This document shows, one piece after another, positions 18,897-20,160 of a stretch of 20,160 nucleotides of DNA; position 1 is the first letter of the stretch; each line of letters begins with the position of its first letter. The translations under genes were made by a program, and so were the position numbers. Under the pieces are notes generated by a model. It worked only from the letters and a program-made list of their open reading frames with translations. It made no database searches and had not been told where the DNA came from. The stretch is from a virus. The stretch covers positions 1 through 20,160 of the IMG/VR virus record IMGVR_UViG_3300021136_000072; one strand, written 5' to 3'.

Positions 18897-20160
18897 ATGG
18901 CAGAATCGTACTCAACATCACTAAGATTAACCCTGATTGGGGATGGTGACTTATCTGGCACATGGGGTGACGTAACCAACGCTAACATTGGAACCCTTTT
19001 GGAAGAGGCCATTTGTGGCGTTATTTCAGTACCAATGGGTGATACTAACTATACCCTGCAAAGTTTAAACGGAGTAAAAGACCAGGCTAGGGCTGCCGTC
19101 ATTGTAGCTACAGGCGCTAACACGGCCGTACGTCAAGTAATTGCCCCATTGGTTCCTAAACTGTATATTCTGAATAACTCTACTACTGGCGGTTATAACG
19201 TCACCATTGGTGGATCAACAGGCTCTGTAGTCACAGTTCCAGCTGGTCAATCGGCTCTTGTTTATTGCGATGGCACAAACTTTTATAACGGTATTACCGT
19301 GGCAGCATCAGCCGCAACTACCTTGGGCGGAGGAGCAGCCAATCAAATCCTATACCAAGCCAGTACAAGTAATACTCAATTTATCACGGCCCCTACCACA
19401 GCCAATTCTTTTTTATACTGGACAGGATCTTCTTTTTCATGGAGCACAATTAGCGCAACTTTGACAGTTGGCTTATCAGCCATTAGTGGTGGTACTTCTG
19501 GTTATGTTCTTTACAACAATGGTGGTGTTTTAGGAAATTCAGCCGTAACAGGATCTGGAACTGTTGTTCTAGACAATAGCCCATCATTTACAGGAACTCC
19601 TACATTTGCTTCTGCTCCTACCGTTGGCGGTTATTCTGTGTTGACAACCAATACTGGCGTATCTGCTGGTGGTAACAATACCTTTACTGGCACCAATTCA
19701 TTTAGCACGGCTCCAACAGTTGGCGGCTATAGCGTAGTAACAACCAATAATTTATCTGGGTATGCTCAATTAAGTGGCACAAATAACTTTACTGGAGCAA
19801 ATAACTATAGTTCTACAGCTAGCATAACCGCAACAGGAACCAACGCAGGTAACCAGCGTATTGGTGTAACTTACAGCACTTATAGTTCTGGACTTTCAGC
19901 TGTGTCATTGCAACTTGCTGGTAATGGTGTTGGAGTTTTATTTGATACAAGTACTTATAGTTTGGGTCTTTTAAATGGCTTTGGAGGTGGTAGTGGTACA
20001 TATTTATCAATAACTCCTATAAGTGGTGCTATTGGATTAAGTAATAATACTTTATATACATCCGCTGTTGATGCTATTAAAGGTGGTAGTTCTACTGCGT
20101 GGATTGCTACGTCAGACATTCGCCTTAAAAATAATATCCAAGACTATACAAAAGGTCTTG
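18897..20160 (+). CDS. Tail fibre with S74 intramolecular chaperone domain, 3' partial
   Basis: Open to the window end (421 complete codons). TAAGGA precedes the ATG. The N-terminus AESYSTSLRLTLIGDGDLSG and TWGDVTNANIGTLLEEAICG is a phage fibre anchoring domain. After a beta region (YILNNSTTGGYNVTIGGSTG, VPAGQSALVYCDGTNFYNG), the shaft contains two related units around FTGTPTFASAPTVGGYSVLT and FTGTNSFSTAPTVGGYSVVT. The last visible residues, ATSDIRLKNNIQDYTKGL, begin a peptidase S74 (endosialidase-type) chaperone: SD-x-RLK includes the catalytic Ser and Lys for autocleavage after trimerisation. The receptor-binding region would be just before this; the rest of the chaperone lies beyond the window. 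It is the most probable major tail fibre. Confidence 0.85.
   Translation, partial: MAESYSTSLRLTLIGDGDLSGTWGDVTNANIGTLLEEAICGVISVPMGDTNYTLQSLNGVKDQARAAVIVATGANTAVRQVIAPLVPKLYILNNSTTGGYNVTIGGSTGSVVTVPAGQSALVYCDGTNFYNGITVAASAATTLGGGAANQILYQASTSNTQFITAPTTANSFLYWTGSSFSWSTISATLTVGLSAISGGTSGYVLYNNGGVLGNSAVTGSGTVVLDNSPSFTGTPTFASAPTVGGYSVLTTNTGVSAGGNNTFTGTNSFSTAPTVGGYSVVTTNNLSGYAQLSGTNNFTGANNYSSTASITATGTNAGNQRIGVTYSTYSSGLSAVSLQLAGNGVGVLFDTSTYSLGLLNGFGGGSGTYLSITPISGAIGLSNNTLYTSAVDAIKGGSSTAWIATSDIRLKNNIQDYTKGL

Noticed and set aside
1-20160. Prophage integration module or attachment site
   Set aside because: No integrase, excisionase, repressor or tRNA-end duplication is seen in this window; it contains late structural genes only.

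Overview
This window reads as the late structural region of a tailed bacteriophage. All credible genes lie on the + strand, are packed with ATGA or TAATG overlaps or gaps of a few bases, and encode a capsid protein, connector/adaptor proteins, many tiny basic proteins and a long series of fibre-type proteins. No tape-measure, tail-tube or sheath gene is visible between the capsid gene and the fibres, which favours a short-tailed (podovirus-like) virion. There is no integrase, tRNA or plasmid function. The base composition is AT-leaning. The gene families resemble those of environmental (aquatic) phages, but the host cannot be named from this sequence.

Layout. (1) 1-705: the 3' part of an HK97-fold (Mu gpT-like) major capsid protein, followed by a strong intrinsic terminator. 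(2) 773-2180: a promoter-like site, a free-standing GIY-YIG homing endonuclease, and a structural gene whose ribosome binding site lies in the last codons of the endonuclease; this unit ends in a second, structured terminator. (3) 2200-3546: another structural protein, a small conserved basic protein and a coiled-coil/one-membrane-segment protein. (4) 3546-7558: two adaptor-region genes' worth of very small, Lys/Gly/His-rich proteins, several sharing a GGKV / RGKTKGR-type C-terminal tail, surrounding a head-tail adaptor (5084-6049) and a zinc-ribbon protein (6573-7007). (5) 7555-10701: a second adaptor-like protein followed by fibre or baseplate-type proteins. (6) 10708-16075: three paralogous RCC1-type proteins, each with exactly seven repeats (a complete seven-bladed propeller), interrupted by a 590-residue sulfotransferase-helical linker-glycosyltransferase fusion with its own promoter-like spacer. 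(7) 16092-18058: a small fibre-associated protein, a SAM methyltransferase, an APS-kinase-like/nucleotidyltransferase fusion and a DUF2061 membrane protein. (8) 18058-20160: a twelve-fold 20-residue repeat protein and a tail fibre that runs off the window just as its S74 auto-cleaving chaperone domain begins.

The most unusual part is 10.7-18.1 kb. Candidate enzymes for sulfate activation, sulfate transfer, glycosyl transfer and methyl transfer are interleaved with RCC1 propellers inside a fibre locus. A reasonable but unproven reading is a phage-encoded surface-modification cassette acting either on the virion fibres themselves or on the host envelope glycan that the fibres meet.
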